From positions 9,176,001 to 9,240,000 of the forward strand of contig NC_088307.1 of assembly GCF_032854445.1 (NCBI RefSeq): a stretch of 64,000 nucleotides of DNA. The letters are read 5' to 3'. Position 1 is the stretch's first letter. Every line of letters begins with the position of its first letter. The notes under the pieces were generated by a model. The model was not told where the DNA came from. It saw nothing but the letters and a program-made list of their open reading frames with translations, and ran no database searches. Made by a program: the position numbers and the translations under genes. The stretch comes from Liolophura sinensis (lineage: Eukaryota > Mollusca > Polyplacophora > Chitonida > Chitonidae). Of this stretch, positions 36,401 to 44,805 are shown one piece after another.

Positions 36401-39400
36401 AAGACGCATTTTGGTTGCTTTTGTAGGTTAATGACCCAAAAAAAAGTTCCCTAAAGTTCATCCTAAGGTTTCCAACATCTTTTATGCTTCCTGATTGCGA
36501 ACATTTGTTTGTTACCATGTATGTTTATATATGTCACAATGTTATATCATTACCATTAATCTATGTATATACTCTGTTACATAACGTTCTACTTTTCATG
36601 GAATAGGACAAGCTCTTGTGAGCTTTATTCCCGTCTAATGCATTACTCGTGTATACTTGTGTACTTAATTTAAGGTTAAGGTGAACAAAAAATGGAATGG
36701 AATGGAGTTAAATGATAACATTGTTACTTGAATGCTTGAGTTGTTTTATTACTTGACATTTCTGTATTGAAGTTTGATTTTTGTTTATCAGTTGTCCAAA
36801 AATTCTCTTAAGATCTGCGAAAGTTGATTCCCGCGAATGTGTCTTCTTTCCAAATCCTCGAAAGTTTATGTCCGCGAATAAAAAGGCATTTAGAAATATA
36901 GCTAATGTACATTTTACGATAGCTTCTTTCATCCTTGCATGTTACAAATGTAGCTACATGTGTCCACACATGTTACAAACATAGCTATCTGTATTTTACG
37001 AATATTACCACTTGTATCCATACATGCTATAGATAGCTGCTTGTACCCATGCATGTTACAAATATGTAGCTACTCATTTCCATACATGTTACGTATATGG
37101 CTATTTAGGGTATCCACATAAAATTGTTACAAATATAGCAACCTGTATCTGTATAGTGAAGCTACTTGTACTTATTCATGTTACGGTTACTATATGTAAC
37201 AAGACAACTGTAAATAAGTTGATTTGTTTTTCATATTTCTGTGTAATGAAAATCCTCATGTCACAGTATGTTTTCCACTTATCACTGTTTTGGGTAAACA
37301 AGGGAGAGCACTTTATGTTTGATCTAGTAGGCCATAATAGTTGCCCTTTGGTGAACTCTCAATCGTGACCTTGCACCTCCAACCTGTGAGCTCATGGAAA
37401 ACCCGCTTGGGTAAAAGGTCCCAGGTGACGATGGTAATATACAGGGAGTCTGGTAACCGCTGCTGAGCTGGTCATAACTGGTGTATAACAGGCGGCCATC
37501 CTGCGAGACTGGCCAGTCACAGTTTCCTGTACATCTTGTACTGCTTAAATATAGGCCTGTTGTATGTTATTGATGGGTTTGTGTCATTTCCTGCGTTGCC
37601 TCCCTTACAAACAGAAGTACAACACTATATTTACAACACTAATGGTAGTTGCACATGCAAACTCACTCTGTCAGAAGGTAAAGGGGAATAATCAGGCTCG
37701 ATGCTCTCCGGAGATGATCGGTCATCTTCTGCCAAATACTTCTGACGATTCTGTTCAAAAAGGAATTTTGATAAATGAAAATGTCTCGCAATGATGAAAT
37801 ATGGTGTATTTATTTTAATACCAGTAAAATCCCATATTATACAAACTGTAACATAAATGACCAATGGTTTAAATTATTTACACAGTAACATTTGTAAACA
37901 AAGCAATTTAATACAGTTGATGGCCAAATATGATATTTGATTTGATTTGATTTATGCCGTACTCAAGAATATTTCACTTATATGACGGCTGCCAGTATTA
38001 TGGTGGGAGGAAACCGGGCAGAGCCTGGGGGAAACCCACGACCATCTGCAGGTTGCTGGCAGACCTTCCCACTTATGGCCGGAGAGGAAGCCAGCATGAG
38101 CTGGACTTGAACTCACAGCGACCACATTGGTGAGAGGCTCCTAGGTCATTACACTGTGTTATCGCGCTAACCAATTGACCCACGGAGGCCCTTGCCAACC
38201 ATGTGAAAAGAAATGTAAATTTCTATAGTCTTACATGTAACACTAGTTTTATACGTGATAAGAAGCCCTATAAGTCTGTTTGTCCCTCAAATTTGGTTGG
38301 CTAATACCATGTCACTTGGAACACTGATTCTGCTGATAATGACTTAAAGTTGAAATATTAAGATCAACAAAACGCATTTCTTCTGAGTTACTTTGCTTAT
38401 CTATCAAACAGATATTAATCTGCCAGTTTTCATCTATTACTGATCTCATCTCACTGAGATAAACTTTTTTCTTATACATTTGTGGTATTGGTACTCTATA
38501 TTAGTGCCTTTTAGTTAAAATTTGCCTATGGCCTCCAATGATTCCTAAATACTACCTTGGCATTTTATTAATAACACAGGTATGGGCCACATCATTAACA
38601 GCTTGGAGCTGACTTGTTATGGGGGAGTCACAAATTAGCTGTTGTACCTTGATCATTTCAACTTCTCTTCTCATGACAAGGGCGTCATACTTATCCAGGT
38701 CCCTGGGGTACACCAAATTCCTGATTTCAGTCATAAGCGAAAACTACAAATAAATTTAAAATAATCACAATTAATAAATTCCAAACACAAAAAATACTAA
38801 AAACACCTATTGTTATTCAGAAAGGAGAGCAAAACTGTAGAGGTAAATTGCCAATGAGTAAATTACCAATGTTAGATTTTTTGCTTCACATGATAGCAAC
38901 AATTTCCATAGCAACACACAAAGAAAATGTGCAATGTAAGATTTCTCTCCCCCCCCCCCCCACCAAGAACTGCAACTTTTTCATGGTTTCTATGGCAACA
39001 CACTGGGTACAAGTTCAAAGTAAAAATTTTTTGCTCACAGGATGGCATCATTTTCAAAGTTTCCACGGCAACACTTTGAGTACATGTGTAATGTGACCTT
39101 TTTCGCTCACAGTACTTCATCATTTTCTTGGTTCCCATGGCAACATATATGGCCACCGTTTTTTCGGTGCTGTATAATTACAGATGGAGACTGATTCAGG
39201 CCTGTTTGAACACCATACACAACAATTCATCACTTCACGCTGTCAGTTTTTACAAACAGACAGATAAGTTAAGTGAAATACCTTAGCACTTGTGTTAAGT
39301 AAGTCACTTAGGGAGAGTACTAGCTCCTCCACACGGATAAACCATCTCTGGTAATCATCAGCGTGCAGACGTAACGTCTCCTGCTCGCTGCTGTTCAGCA

Positions 39401-42400
39401 GTTGACGAGCCCGCTCTTGTATCATGTCCCACTGCTGCGTGGCCATGGAGTTCAGCATCAGCTGTGACCCGGCCCCTCGCAGAAATGCTGGTTGCTGAAA
39501 TCATGAGAGTTTGTTAACATTTATAATATGAATGAAGAATGTTCTCTCTGAAGTAATTCTGAGTCATAGTACACTGTTCTAAATTGAACAACTGATCAAA
39601 AAAAAAATCTGAAAACACCTGATGCAGAAAATTTTTAAAATTTTAAAATTACAGAACAAAAGCTATGTTGCATCATATAATTATTTATTAATGTGATAGT
39701 TACTTAATGAAATAAACAAAAAATGTTTGCATTTCTCTACAAATGGAAGAAAACGGACAGCCTGGGATAAACCACCAACATTTGGACTGCCCTCATAAAA
39801 ATGAAATATTCTTAAGCATGATCTTGTATACAATAGGACATCATATTTGATCCCAGTTATGAAATAAATCCGAAAAAAAATGAAGAAACAAACTGAACAT
39901 TGGGTAAACATCTGCAAAAATGATAAATATAATCCTCCTTACTTTTCCAGTATCACCGACTGTTTCTCTGTATGGATTTGATAGCCTGTTCACAAAAAAA
40001 AAACAATAAATAATAATAATTTAAATTCAAGCTAAAAATTAAATAATTAATTTCACACAGATTATTAATTTTGTTATTATTACATAGAAGCAACAACTGA
40101 AATAAGCAGTTGGGTCAGCTGGTCAAAAACAGAACATGGGTAAGGGAGAGAACTCCTCGTACCAGGCGCACTCAGGGGAGACAACTATAGTATGACAATT
40201 CTAGTCAAGACTAGAGGCTGTGCTGTACACAGAGCACATTAAGAAACTCATACCAAGAAAACTCCAAAAAGAGGATTTCAGAATATTTACAGTAATTAAT
40301 ATGCTCACAGAGCAGCAGGGCTGGAACATTCCCCTTGTGTTATTACATGCATGTAAAGGTCAATGCAGTACTTCTTGAGATACCACCCCGAACATTTTGT
40401 TAAACATAGATTCTAATACATAATACACCAAGTCATGGAGTGTGTAATTTAATATGCACACAGGGAATGGAACATCCACCCCGTCCTACTGTGTTCTACA
40501 TGTGTACTCAAAACATGCAATATTTTTCACGATACCACCCCTAATATATTGCATTCCCTGTTATTGGACGCTGCACTTTGTAGCAACAAGCTAAAAAGTG
40601 TGCCAATTGTATATCCTTATGTGACCCAGCTGTGTAGACATAGTTGTAACACCACAAAGTTTACGGAGTCTCACGCGGGCACACAAAATTACACCAAATT
40701 ATTATACACCTTTCACTGTCTATCTACTAATGTTGTGGGCATTGTGCCGTATATGTTTCATACTGCACATCGCCACTGGCAACATTCATGTTGCATATCG
40801 CCATCGGCAACATTCATACTGCACACCGCCACTGGCAACATTCATTTTACACACCACTATCGGCAACATTCATTTTGCACATCACCAATGGCAACATTCA
40901 TCTTGCACGTCAACAGTAGCAATTGTTATGTCATTACATCTTTTCTCTCTAAACATAATGATGTGCTATTCATAAAAAGATCACCATGAATTTTAACACC
41001 TTAGTTTTGTGTCAAAGCTCATTTTCACTGATTAAAGTGTGCTAAAGTTCCCTCCCAAGCTGAAAAGAAGAGTCAGGAGTTGGAACTCTTTTGTCACCAA
41101 AGGTATAAACTATCCCACTGTGTCATGTGTATGGTGAAAAATATTAAGCAACCTTTGTTGACATTAATTTACCAATCAAATGTCTCACCCTGTTCCAGGA
41201 GCACAAAATGACACCTCTTTTCTCTGGAAACTTCTCAAGTTCACAGACGTTCAACTTCTCAATTTTCTCCATAATTAGTCAAAATTACTATGACACTTTT
41301 TCAGACACCCATGTTACAGTATATGTGATCAAAGATAGTTGCCTAACATTTTTGACAGGTCACATGACACAGTTGGACTTTTTCTACCTTTATCGTTAAA
41401 AGAGTTTGCGCTTGAAACCCCCCTATTGTGTAATCTTTGGTGTATAAAATATAGGGTTTGAACAGAATACCAGTTGATGTGGACATATTCTATTTTTGCA
41501 AGGCGTAAGTGTGAACTTGCAAGCTTGTTCCCACTTCAGCACAACACAAAAATAGGACTTGTCCACAGAGCCTGCACTACAGCCATCTAAAACATCAATG
41601 GAATCCAGTATTAGAGACTTCCATCTTATCACTTGTGTTAATTCAAGTAGAAAAATGGCACAGTCCAAGGGTTTCCAAGGGTTTCAGACTATTGTGTTCA
41701 GAGTTTCCTGCATTTCTGTAGACAAATTATCTGGTGTTTCCAGCTTGCCAGTCTGGACACCCTGATTATTATTCAAGGCCTTCCATCCCATTTTCCAGGG
41801 TTTCCACGCTCTCTCCAAAAAAAACCCCAGGACATTCTATGGCCAAGTGTAATACATATGCTCAAATACAGTAAAACACCTACTCTCTGTTGGAATGCGA
41901 CCTGCGGATCTGATCAGACGAAAGCCACAGCGTCTTGTCGATCGTCGTTTTGGCATATGGAATCTTGCCAACATCCTTGATGATCATCATCATGTGACTG
42001 CTGTCCTTGAGAATGCTGACGGCCTCCGTGTGAGAGATGTCCAGAAAACTCTGACCGTTGATGTCCAAAATCTGGTCACCCATCTGGATAAATGAGACAA
42101 GAGGTTAAACTGACCAACTGAATGATGCATAACAAATATTTATTAATTTCCCTGTGGTAAAAAACATTTGTGGTTAAGTTTACTCCACAGCTATTTTGTT
42201 GGGGTCATATTCATATTCTTGCAATTTAATTTCAGGCTTAACATTCCTTACATATATGTCTGCCTACAGATATGTAAAACTCGCAAAATATCCACCTGAC
42301 GTCATATATTGTCATGTCTAAAACTAATACCTTCTTCTGCAATGTGCAGAGCTCCTACAGTGTAAGCCCCATCCCATGTAAAACTAACAGTTTAGTTCCA

Positions 42401-44124
42401 CCCTGTGATGAGTAAACCTAACACCTTCTAAAAAGTCCCACCTTGTGATGAGTAAAACTAATACTTTCTGTAAAGTCCCATCCAGTGATATGTAATCCTA
42501 ACATCTCTACCAAAGTCTCACCCAGTGAGTAATGTCTAAAACTAACACCTCTAAAGTCCCATCCTGTGATGAGTAAAACTACCAACTCCTCCAAAGTCCC
42601 AGTCTGTGATGAGTAAAACTACCAACTCCTCCAAAGTCCCAGTCTGTGATGTGTAAAACTAGCAACTCATCCAAAGTCCCAGTCTGTGATGTGTGAAACT
42701 AACATCTCCTCAACAGTCCAACCTTGTGAAGTGTGAAACTAACATCTCCTCCAAACTCCCACCACCTGTGATGTGTTACACAGACATCTCCTGCAAAGTC
42801 TCATACTCTGATGTGTAAAACTAACATCTCTTCCAAAGTCTTATCCTGTGATGTGTAAAACTGACATCTCCTCCAAAGTTTCAGCCTGTAATGTGTAAAA
42901 CTAACATCTCCCCTGAAGTCCCAGCCAATGTTGTGTAAAAATTAACATCTCCTCCAAAGTCCCACCTTGTAATGTGTAAAACTAACAACTCCTCCAAAGT
43001 TCCACCTTGAGATGTGTAAAACTAACAACTCCTCCAAAGTTCCACCTTGAGATGTGTAAAACTAACATCTCCTTTGAAGTCCAAGCTTGTGATGTGTAAA
43101 AACTAACATTTCTCCAAAGTCCAAGCCTGTGATGTGTAAATAACATCTCTTCCAAAGTTCCACCCAGCAATGTGTAAAACTGACATCTCCTCCAAAGTCC
43201 CACCTTGACATGTGTAAAAACTAACATCTCCTCCAAAGTCCCAGTCTGTGATGCATAAAACTGACATCTCCTCCAAAGTCCCAATCTGTGATGTGTAAAA
43301 ACTGACATCTCCTCCAAAGTCCCAGTCTGTGATGTATAACACTGACATCTCCAAAGTCCCAGTCTGTGATGTATAACACTGACATCTCCTCCAAAGTCTC
43401 ATCACCCTATGATGGATCAAGCCTACAACATACTCACCTTAAGTCCTGCTCTGTGAGACACAGAGTTCCTGTCCACCCCGGTGATGTAAATTCCCAGCCC
43501 AAACTCCCTCCCCCCTCGAATCATCAGTCCCAAGCTCGCCTCATCCTCTACGAAAATGTTTATCTGAAATTCCAACCAATCATTTTGTGTAAAACAAAAT
43601 TCTCTACTGTAGAAAACATTGGAAACTTAATCTTCAAGTGTATGCTTGTCTCTGTACCTGACAATTAAGAGAAACTGAAAGTGTTTATGCTCACATATAC
43701 AAATAAGTTTCATGTCAAGAAATGACTTAATTTTGAAATAATTTCATTTACTTGATATCAGTCATGTTGATAGTGCAAGGAACCCCAAAAATTGATCTGT
43801 GAACTTTAATGTTTTATAATGCACATTGCACTTCACAAATTTTTTAACATTAATTAAGCTATTAAAAAGTTAGTTGGCAAAAGTTCAGTTTGACAAAACT
43901 GACTAAACATTTACCTTGCGCTCATCTGCAGCTTTTAGTAGCATCAGGCCACTCCTTCTCTGGTCACCTGACCGGGCCTGACCAATCTGCTCTAGCTCTG
44001 GGGGTGGAGACACCGGCCGGCCACTGGGATCCACCCAAATATAGGACTGGTGAACAGAATAGGAACCAGGAATCCTCCCCACCCGACATATCACCAGGTC
44101 AAGTTTTCGTGCTGACCGAATTAT
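21089..44124 (-). CDS. WHRN: whirlin, 3' part: PDZ1 end, PDZ2, HHD2, linker, PDZ3
   Basis: Exons (high to low): 43915-44124, 43438-43563, 41902-42083, 39943-39985, 39282-39494, 38648-38743, 37667-37750, 31968-32309, 31366-31457, 30329-30372, 25356-25516, 22813-22875, 21828-21986, 21089-21301. They total 2028 nt, 675 codons plus stop, with consistent phases. Numbering within this part: the PDZ1 end and VGRIPGSY..YIWVDPSGR 1-40; PDZ2 about 66-150 (binding loop SLGLMIRGG, then GDQILDINGQSFLDI); harmonin-homology domain 2 about 200-290 (WDMIQERARQLLN, VEELVLSLSDLLNTSAK, DLDKYDALVMRREVE); Ser/His/Pro-rich linker 291-570; PDZ3 about 573-658 (TLGLAIEGGANTRQPLPR, VGHVLLEVN, AARAIAEAFKNK). Order and motifs match vertebrate whirlin rather than PDZD7 or harmonin, notably in PDZ3. 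Whirlin scaffolds stereocilia tips and the ciliary/periciliary membrane complex with usherin, ADGRV1 and myosin XV. The 5' exons (HHD1, PDZ1 start) are not in the window. Confidence 0.95.
21549..21690. repeat. short ~42-bp tandem repeat in whirlin intron
   Basis: Three or four degenerate copies of gtacacactacatgtaa..cgagtacacaattaatgtactgg. A (TA)n run lies just before it at 21449-21471. Confidence 0.7.
21828..21986 (-). CDS. WHRN: whirlin exon W13: first half of PDZ3
   Basis: Fifty-three codons, ETDMGEFLDMWKSKYGNIHF then EPITIYKTKPTLGLAIEGGA and NTRQPLPRVISVQ. Acceptor tttcccaag, donor gtacgt. The LAIEGGANTRQPLPR block is nearly identical to vertebrate whirlin PDZ3 and identifies the gene. 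Confidence 0.96.
22813..22875 (-). CDS. WHRN: whirlin exon W12 (63 nt)
   Basis: Twenty-one codons, TPDRDYPSNSPQDRSTHPVA then M. Acceptor tttgcag, donor gtgagt, phase 0 on both sides, so it could be skipped without a frame change. Confidence 0.82.
22963..23172 (+). mobile_element. tRNA-derived SINE in whirlin intron, internally shortened
   Basis: Head ccatggcccagtggttagtg and the region caggagcctctcaccaatgc match the main SINE; the 3' end is ttgagtgtggtgtaaaacac with tail caaataaat. The body is about 40 bp shorter than full-length copies. It lies less than 100 bp upstream of exon W12's acceptor, antisense to the gene. Confidence 0.88.
23448..24012. repeat. 46-bp minisatellite, about 12 copies, in whirlin intron
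   Basis: Unit: aacatttctgtagcagtact then gtactttcattacagtctgt and accaac. Contains the palindrome cagtactg. Copies carry small length differences such as an inserted 'accggt'. Confidence 0.94.
24321..24672 (+). repeat. dispersed repeat family R2, two adjacent copies
   Basis: Two diverged copies (24321-24445 and 24490-24672) share actaaagatgtaa, tgtgcaaattatttctct, ctctca-aatgtttcaaaat and attggttgc. A third copy lies at 50011-50188. No coding potential and no match to a family I know. Confidence 0.75.
25356..25516 (-). CDS. WHRN: whirlin exon W11: linker
   Basis: After a split Gly: IVGSGLVPYKVDPGLANDGS, later MDGCLKIKPLRIPRPKLLPW and ending ADSQEILT. Acceptor tacaattaag, donor gtaggt. An alternative acceptor at 25484/25485 would lose frame with W10. 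Confidence 0.78.
25517..30328. other. whirlin intron W10-W11, mostly unassigned
   Basis: Holds the 33-bp minisatellite at 29110-29495. The remainder is AT-rich. An unspliced plus-strand frame of 136 codons at 27274-27684 has no recognisable domain and is probably chance. Confidence 0.5.
29110..29495. repeat. 33-bp minisatellite, 11-12 copies
   Basis: Unit: aagcaaaatcctgtggctct then catgacaataact. The period is 11 codons, so spurious open frames appear on both strands. Very homogeneous, therefore young or recently homogenised. Confidence 0.96.
30329..30372 (-). CDS. WHRN: whirlin exon W10 (44 nt)
   Basis: HLDNGPKYGQKQVK between split codons. Acceptor attttttcag, donor gtaaga, both good. The phase (2 in, 1 out) fits W9 and W11 exactly. 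Confidence 0.78.
30800..30990. repeat. ~31-bp tandem repeat in whirlin intron
   Basis: Four to five copies of aattaatggcttgctctcaa followed by gcacctttttaa, trailing into degenerate copies on both sides (30590-31015). Confidence 0.8.
31366..31457 (-). CDS. WHRN: whirlin exon W9: linker
   Basis: PVEEMKNPAEGDSGVYMNGS then SGSDSSSPSN plus two bases of Lys. Donor gtaagt is strong; the acceptor (tttgaaag) is mediocre and was chosen because it keeps phase 0. The Ser-rich EGDSGV stretch recalls SEDSGV in the vertebrate linker. Confidence 0.75.
31968..32309 (-). CDS. WHRN: whirlin exon W8: large linker exon
   Basis: One hundred and fourteen codons, starting KFELNKHRHNSSPESSPEFS and ending VHDGLYSVAK. 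Rich in Ser, His, Arg and Lys; no fold recognised, probably disordered. Acceptor tgtttcag, donor gtgact. Linker exons of whirlin evolve fast, so assignment rests on phase and splice sites. Confidence 0.85.
32470..32673. repeat. left half of a tandem array split by a transposon
   Basis: Degenerate copies of ttgtatccaagcatgttaca followed by gatatagctact. The same repeat resumes at 36899-37165, on the other side of the element at 32674-36893. Confidence 0.75.
32674..36893. mobile_element. DNA transposon with inverted termini, carrying a LINE
   Basis: The left end is ctgtaaaagcctttttattc at 32674. The right end at 36893, read in reverse, is ctaaatgcctttttattcgc. A 5-bp duplication, aaata, flanks it exactly (32669-32673 and 36894-36898). 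Both ends carry further cgcgaa motifs. A perfect 11-bp hairpin (ttgatcgtcag-ttaat-ctgacgatcaa, 32906-32932) lies inside. There is no transposase, so it is a non-autonomous element enlarged by the LINE. Confidence 0.65.
33460..36706 (+). pseudogene. decayed non-LTR retrotransposon (CR1/Jockey-like LINE)
   Basis: Endonuclease remnants at 33728-34348 show LIGVVYRSPSK, GDFKTDLL (GDFN in active relatives), SATLIDNIFTN and TDHFPF. Reverse transcriptase remnants at 34893-35721 show FSKILEK, YGFRANHSTS, DLSKAFHTVNH, CGVPQVSILGFFLFLLYIND and the catalytic FADD. A C-terminal piece lies at 35968-36192. An upstream fragment, FDCQKLSKHF, ends at 33687. Frameshifts and stops separate the parts, and normally conserved residues are changed (GVPQG to GVPQV), so it is dead. 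The 3' end is aatggaatggaatgg rather than poly(A), as in CR1-type elements. It lies antisense to whirlin. The 5' edge is uncertain. Confidence 0.88.
36899..37165. repeat. right half of the split tandem array
   Basis: Copies of catgttacaaatatagctac with 'ttgtatccatacatg', the same repeat as 32470-32673. Confidence 0.75.
37667..37750 (-). CDS. WHRN: whirlin exon W7: linker
   Basis: Twenty-eight codons, NRQKYLAEDDRSSPESIEPD then YSPLPSDR. Acceptor ttgaacag, donor gtgagt, phase 0. Acidic/Ser/Pro linker directly after HHD2. Confidence 0.88.
37936..38191 (-). mobile_element. full-length tRNA-derived SINE in whirlin intron
   Basis: Antisense orientation on the plus strand, hence same sense as whirlin. 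Tail (tttga)n; ttatgccgtactcaagaata; B box tggacttgaactcac; A box gcgctaaccaattgacccac; end cggaggccc. One of the best-preserved copies in the window. Confidence 0.93.
38648..38743 (-). CDS. WHRN: whirlin exon W6: HHD2, second part
   Basis: Thirty-two codons, FSLMTEIRNLVYPRDLDKYD then ALVMRREVEMIK. Acceptor atttgtag, donor gtacaa. Matches FSLLSEVRG..SPQDLERFDHLVLRREIE of vertebrate whirlin. Confidence 0.95.
39282..39494 (-). CDS. WHRN: whirlin exon W5: harmonin-homology domain 2, first part
   Basis: Seventy-one codons starting QPAFLRGAGSQLMLNSMATQ, then QQWDMIQERARQLLNSSEQE and ending VLSLSDLLNTSAK. Acceptor atttcag, donor gtattt. Matches the ARHLLNEQEHAT...VEALVMALFKLLNTHAK block of whirlin. 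Confidence 0.95.
39943..39985 (-). CDS. WHRN: whirlin exon W4 (43 nt)
   Basis: Small exon, LSNPYRETVGDTGK after the split Arg. Acceptor gtgaacag, donor gtaagg. Supported mainly by phase (1+42) and by bridging PDZ2 to HHD2 in frame. Confidence 0.82.
40020..41201. repeat. 28-bp tandem repeat (40756-40925) within otherwise unassigned intron
   Basis: About six copies of ccactggcaacattcatatt then gcacatcg at 40756-40925. They create an apparent open frame of 146 codons. The flanks are intron without recognisable content. Confidence 0.75.
41202..41427. repeat. dispersed repeat family R3, copy 1
   Basis: About 225 bp similar along its length to 48836-49072: shared blocks include gacacccatgttacagt, atagttgcctaacatt, tgacaggtcacatga and ataaaagagtt. 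Non-coding; identity unknown. Confidence 0.8.
41902..42083 (-). CDS. WHRN: whirlin exon W3: second half of PDZ2
   Basis: Starts MGDQILDINGQSFLDISHTE; includes HMMMIIKDVGKIPYAKTTID and ends LSSDQIR plus two bases of Arg. Acceptor ttatccag; donor gtcgca is weak but joins W4 in frame (AG|G). Confidence 0.93.
42390..43430. repeat. ~39-bp minisatellite in the intron that splits PDZ2
   Basis: About 26 copies of tgtgatgtgtaaaactaaca then tctcctccaaagtccca. It fills most of the intron between whirlin exons W2 and W3 and ends only about 10 bp before the W2 donor (43438). Copies vary in spacing, so open frames on the minus strand here are artefacts. Confidence 0.95.
43438..43563 (-). CDS. WHRN: whirlin exon W2: first half of PDZ2
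   Basis: Forty-two codons, INIFVEDEASLGLMIRGGRE then FGLGIYITGVDRNSVSHRAG and LK. Carboxylate-binding loop is LGLM. Acceptor aatttcag, donor gtgagt. Confidence 0.95.
43915..44124 (-). CDS. WHRN: whirlin exon W1: end of PDZ1 and PDZ1-PDZ2 linker
   Basis: Begins IIRSARKLDLVICRVGRIPG, the last strand of PDZ1, then SYSVHQSYIWVDPSGRPVSP, and ends AADERK. Acceptor tgttcag, donor gtaaat, phase 0 at both ends. Matches the RIPGGY..YTWVDPQGR block of vertebrate whirlin. Confidence 0.95.
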
Positions 44125-44589
44125 CTGAACAAAAGAGAAAGAAAAAAATACACACTTAAACTTAATTTCATTGAAATGTTGACTGATAAAGTGGATGAAA
44201 GAAAAACAGACATGACAGAAGACCTCTAATCATAGAGTTACTAAATAAAGCAGTTGACTTAGTAACAAAAAGTTTTGTTTTTTTTTTTGAAATAAAGGCA
44301 TTTAACCAAAGTTGCAACATTCCAATATGTACAATATAGAATTAGGCCACTTAGTAAATTAGTATTTTTTAAAGATTTCCTTTAATTTTTAAAATTTATT
44401 CGAAGGAATTTATCATAGTGATGCCATTGAAAATGCCTTTACTCGCCACAACACACATTTTCCCTGCCATAGCTAAAGAATCATATTTTTTTCAAAAATC
44501 AGGGCAGCAGATAAAAGTCAGGATGGGAAAGCAGCTATCTTCTTTTATGTACCCTTATTCCTTTCAATGTGAGCATGAATAACAAATTC

Positions 44590-44805
44590 ACACGTAGTTA
44601 TATTATGTTTCTTCACTATCACACGTAGTTATATTATGTTTCTTCACTATCACACGTAGTTATATTATGTTTCTTCACTATCACACGTAGTTATATTATG
44701 TTTCTTCACTATCACACATAGTTATATTATGTTTCTTCACTATCACACGTAGTTATATTATGTTTCTTCACTATCACACGTAGTTATATTATGTTTCTTC
44801 ACTAT
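44590..44805. repeat. 31-bp minisatellite, seven near-identical copies
   Basis: Unit: acgtagttatattatgtttc then ttcactatcac. Only one or two substitutions among copies, so recent. Lies upstream of exon W1. Confidence 0.97.

Noticed and set aside
40549-40989. 146-codon plus-strand open frame
   Set aside because: Carried through by the 28-bp tandem repeat; the rest has no similarity to any family I know.
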